Of a stretch of DNA of 5,881 nucleotides, positions 4,902 through 5,881 are shown piece after piece. Within the stretch, counting starts at the first letter, position 1. Each line of letters starts with the position of its first letter. Made by a program: the position numbers and the translations under genes. The notes under the pieces are model-generated. The model worked only from the letters and a program-made list of their open reading frames with translations. It ran no database searches and had not been told where the DNA came from. This DNA comes from Spirochaetales bacterium (lineage in GTDB: Bacteria; Spirochaetota; Spirochaetia; DSM-27196; PWMO01): contig SKLB01000211.1 in assembly GCA_007123465.1 (NCBI GenBank), forward strand, positions 1-5,881, given 5' to 3'.

Positions 4902-5881
4902 ATGAAAAAGTCACTCTGCGCACTGCTTCTCCTGGTGGTTGGTTGCGTTCTGCTGATCGCCGACGGTTCCATCAATGACGCGATGCTGCAGGATCTCAGC
5001 CGGATGGCGCCGGGACAGGCCGCGGATCGGTTGCAAAGTCTGGATCCCGAAGAGGCGGTAGCGTACGGAACCGCGCTGTTCCAGCTGTGGATGCGCGACG
5101 GTCAAACCGCCGCTGCCGAGGCGATCCTGGAGAGCACAGTCCGCATCGCTACAGCAGCAGCGATGCACTTCAAGGAAGCAGAGCTGCTGTCGACCCAGGC
5201 GTTTCTGGCGCAGCGGCGCGGACAGATTCGCGACGCTATCTCACTGGCCAGTCGAGCCATCGAGGGCTACCGCCGCAGCGAAGCCATCGATGCACAGCTG
5301 ACAATGCTTATGTTTCTGGGTAACTTGCAGCACCGTCTCGGGGCCTTGTCGGCGGCGCTGGAGACCATGCAAGAGCTTATTGAGCGCCGCGAACAGATAG
5401 ATGACGTTCTTTTCTACGCCGACGCGTTGACCGAGGCGGGCATGCTGCGCTACAAGATTGGACGGCTGGACCAGCTGCCGACGCTGCTGGATGAGGCGCT
5501 CGAGATCTATCGCGAGCACCAACAGCAGAACGGGATCGGCACAATCTATCGGATCTACGGCAACTACCACAACGCGCTGCGCGATCCGCTGACCGCGCTG
5601 GACTACTACGAGCGCGCGCGCGAGCACTACGTGCAGACTAACAATGTTCACGACTACGCCAATATCTCGTTCAACATCGGGATTGTTCACGTTGGTCTGG
5701 GTGCGGCCGAGGACGCCGTGGGCTATTTCGAGAACGCTATCGAGAACTTTGCCGCTGCCGGTTCATTCTCGGGTGCCGGAATGGCGGGTACCGAGCTGGC
5801 GCGCGCTCTGCTCACGCTCAACCGCCTCCCTGAAGCGCAAGTGATCGTGGAGCAGGCCAAGCGTCACCTGGAAGGCAGCCA
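4902..5881 (+). CDS. Exported TPR-repeat protein (cut by the right window edge)
   Basis: The frame is open from ATG 4902 to the window end, 326 residues without a stop. AGGAGGT (4889-4895), six bases upstream, fixes the start. Residues 1-20 are an N-terminal signal or anchor: two Lys, then a hydrophobic run to about A20. V-V-G-C (12-15) resembles a lipobox, but the chain stays hydrophobic after C15, so signal peptidase I cleavage or a retained anchor is as likely. From about 90 on, the protein is a run of helix-turn-helix units of exactly 40 residues: the small helix-A residue falls at A100, G140, G180, G220, G260 and A300, and helix B has Ala at 112, 152, 232, 272 and 312 and again at 119, 199, 239, 279 and 319. 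This is the long TPR form, a protein-binding scaffold, probably periplasmic. Any C-terminal domain (for example a cyclase, kinase or GGDEF domain) would lie beyond the window. It follows the NagB-like gene by 97 bp, and a functional link is unproven. Confidence 0.85.
   Translation, partial: MKKSLCALLLLVVGCVLLIADGSINDAMLQDLSRMAPGQAADRLQSLDPEEAVAYGTALFQLWMRDGQTAAAEAILESTVRIATAAAMHFKEAELLSTQAFLAQRRGQIRDAISLASRAIEGYRRSEAIDAQLTMLMFLGNLQHRLGALSAALETMQELIERREQIDDVLFYADALTEAGMLRYKIGRLDQLPTLLDEALEIYREHQQQNGIGTIYRIYGNYHNALRDPLTALDYYERAREHYVQTNNVHDYANISFNIGIVHVGLGAAEDAVGYFENAIENFAAAGSFSGAGMAGTELARALLTLNRLPEAQVIVEQAKRHLEGS

Noticed and set aside
5241..5690. Minus-strand open frame inside the TPR gene (149 codons)
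   Set aside because: The plus frame shows a 40-residue repeat register and a strong ribosome binding site. The minus product is a low-complexity Val/Gln-rich shadow.

Overview
The window reads as ordinary bacterial chromosome with GC-rich coding sequence, Shine-Dalgarno-led genes and short gaps. It holds six protein genes, two of them cut by the window edges. No mobile element, CRISPR array or RNA gene was seen. The host cannot be fixed from these bases. A free-living, carbohydrate-using, GC-rich bacterium fits, and the gene mix (ROK and DeoR sugar regulators, a NagB-like protein, a secreted TPR protein) would suit a spirochaete, but that is a guess.

Layout from left to right. Positions 1-148 (minus) hold the first residues of a biosynthetic arginine decarboxylase (speA), which runs off the left edge. 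Directly upstream of it on the same strand is a DeoR-family repressor (175-954, minus), so the two are probably one transcription unit. A 181-bp divergent gap (955-1135) separates this pair from an M20-family metallo-deacylase (1136-2443, plus). That gene converges, with only 13 bp between stop codons, on a ROK-family repressor (2457-3638, minus). The annotated start at 3638 is much shorter than the open frame. A 230-bp divergent gap (3639-3868) then carries a near-consensus sigma-70 promoter with several overlapping inverted repeats. It drives a divergent NagB-like (glucosamine-6-phosphate isomerase-like) protein (3869-4804, plus). After 97 bp, a gene with a strong ribosome binding site (4902 to the right edge, plus) encodes an exported or membrane-anchored protein built of exact 40-residue TPR-like repeats.

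How the genes may work together: two transcriptional regulators whose families usually sense sugars or phosphosugars each sit divergent to one metabolic gene, the DeoR protein to the M20 deacylase and the ROK protein to the NagB-like protein. Deacylation followed by an aldose/ketose-type step on an amino sugar is a recognisable scheme. However, both enzymes lack residues that define the characterised members of their families: the NagB-like protein lacks the phosphate loop and one catalytic Asp, and the M20 protein lacks the lid-domain His and the substrate Arg. The chemistry may therefore be unlike the name-givers. This altered pair, with its regulators, is the most interesting content of the window.
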